From Bacillota bacterium (GTDB taxonomy: Bacteria; Bacillota; Clostridia; Lachnospirales; Lachnospiraceae), in assembly GCA_017861355.1 (NCBI GenBank), contig JAGFXQ010000211.1, positions 1 to 6,237 of the forward strand: a DNA stretch of 6,237 nt. The letters run 5' to 3'. Every line of letters starts with the position of its first letter. Position 1 is the stretch's first letter. Position numbers and translations under genes: made by a program. Below the pieces are notes generated by a model. That model saw only the letters and a program-made list of their open reading frames with translations, did not search any database and was not told where the DNA came from. Below, one piece after another: positions 5,357 through 6,237 of this stretch.

Positions 5357-6237
5357 ATGAAGAACTATACCAGAGAAGATATCATTAGAATGGTGGAAGA
5401 GGACGATGTAGAATTTATCCGCTTACAGTTCACCGATATGTTTGGTAATCTGAAGAACGTAGCAATAACAACAAATCAGTTGGAGAGGGCATTGGACAAT
5501 CAATGTATGTTTGATGGTTCTTCGATTGAAGGCTTTGTTCGTATTGAGGAATCCGATATGTACTTGCATCCGGATCTGAATACCTATGTTACCTTCCCGT
5601 GGAGACCTCAACAGGGTAAAGTAGCTCGCTTGATTTGTGATGTTTACCGGGTTGACGGTCAGCCCTTTGAAGGCGATCCCAGATATATTCTGAGGAAGAC
5701 AATTAAAGAGGCTGAAGCATTAGGTTATACCTTTGATGTTGGTCCTGAATTGGAGTTTTTCTTATTCCATATGGAGGAGAATGGTCAACCTACGACAATT
5801 ACAAATGAACGTGCCGGTTATTTTGATCTTGGACCTCTTGATTTTGGTGAAAATGCACGACGGGATATGGTGCTTACACTGGAAGAAATGGGGCTTAGCG
5901 TAGAGGCATCCCATCATGAAGTGGCTCCGGCACAGCATGAGATTGATATCAAATATGATGATGCGTTGACTACAGCCGACAATATTATGACCTTCAAGCT
6001 GGTTGCCCGTACGATAGCGAAAAGACATGGTCTTCATGCTACCTTTATGCCGAAGCCTAAGTATGGCGTAGATGGTTCGGGTATGCATGTTAATATGTCG
6101 TTATGTAAGGATGGTCGCAACATCTTCGAGGATCCCTCGGATAAACTTGGATTAAGTAAAGAAGCATATCATTTCATCGCCGGTATCATGAAACACATTG
6201 AGAGTATGGCGTTAATTACGAATCCTTTGGTTAATTC
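5357..6237 (+). CDS. glnA: Glutamine synthetase type I, GSI-alpha (3' end outside window)
   Basis: The visible 293 codons cover about two thirds of a GlnA of about 440 residues; the frame runs off the right edge. The enzyme makes glutamine from glutamate, ammonium and ATP as a cytoplasmic dodecamer. The N-terminal beta-grasp domain contains DGSSIEGF (53-60). Active-site segments include GPELEFFLF (129-137), HHEVAPAQHEID (186-197, metal-binding glutamates) and GSGMH (240-244). R62, after EGFV, aligns with the Bacillus arginine tied to glutamine feedback inhibition, which marks the GSI-alpha class. The usual NGSGMH asparagine is D239, a change I recall in other clostridial enzymes. ATG 5357 is chosen over the adjoining ATG 5354 because AAGGAG (5343-5348) then sits 8 nt away and residue numbering matches Bacillus exactly. 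The adenylylation-site region is outside the window; GSI-alpha enzymes normally lack that control. No glnR gene lies immediately upstream. Confidence 0.97.
   Translation, partial: MKNYTREDIIRMVEEDDVEFIRLQFTDMFGNLKNVAITTNQLERALDNQCMFDGSSIEGFVRIEESDMYLHPDLNTYVTFPWRPQQGKVARLICDVYRVDGQPFEGDPRYILRKTIKEAEALGYTFDVGPELEFFLFHMEENGQPTTITNERAGYFDLGPLDFGENARRDMVLTLEEMGLSVEASHHEVAPAQHEIDIKYDDALTTADNIMTFKLVARTIAKRHGLHATFMPKPKYGVDGSGMHVNMSLCKDGRNIFEDPSDKLGLSKEAYHFIAGIMKHIESMALITNPLVN

Noticed and set aside
5762..6088. 108-residue open frame on the minus strand inside glnA
   Set aside because: It is antisense to conserved glutamine synthetase codons and resembles no known protein, so it is a shadow frame.

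Overview
The window looks like chromosome from a low-to-moderate GC, Gram-positive anaerobe of the Clostridia. A plant-polysaccharide-using Lachnospiraceae relative is my best guess. The reasons are a GH127 arabinofuranosidase, a Bacillus/Clostridium-type (GSI-alpha) glutamine synthetase, strong AGGAG-type ribosome binding sites, TTG starts and U-tailed hairpin terminators. No mobile element, tRNA, rRNA, CRISPR array or prophage gene is visible. The genus is inference, since no database was searched.

Layout. Positions 1-630 hold the C-terminal third of a GH127 beta-L-arabinofuranosidase, closed by a terminator at 679-724. A single-gene unit follows: a promoter near 772-801, a 662-residue membrane-anchored SPFH/band-7 (flotillin-like) protein at 947-2935, and a strong hairpin terminator at 2961-2997. 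A PilZ (c-di-GMP receptor) gene on the minus strand (3714-3022) converges on that terminator. A 214-bp divergent intergenic region separates it from an iron-type alcohol dehydrogenase (3929-5056), which has a consensus TTGACA-N16-TATAAT promoter. A 300-bp gap then carries a tandem direct repeat, a promoter-like sequence, a terminator-like hairpin and a second hairpin. Last is glnA, from 5357 and cut by the right edge.

The genes do not form one pathway. Each appears to be its own transcription unit, with roles in glycan degradation, membrane organisation, second-messenger sensing, alcohol/aldehyde redox and nitrogen assimilation. I found no clear new multi-gene system. The best items for a second look are the vault-like repeat architecture of the SPFH protein, the structured glnA leader with a terminator-like hairpin directly after a promoter, the tandem repeat upstream of that promoter, and a 17-codon ORF that overlaps the start of the alcohol dehydrogenase.
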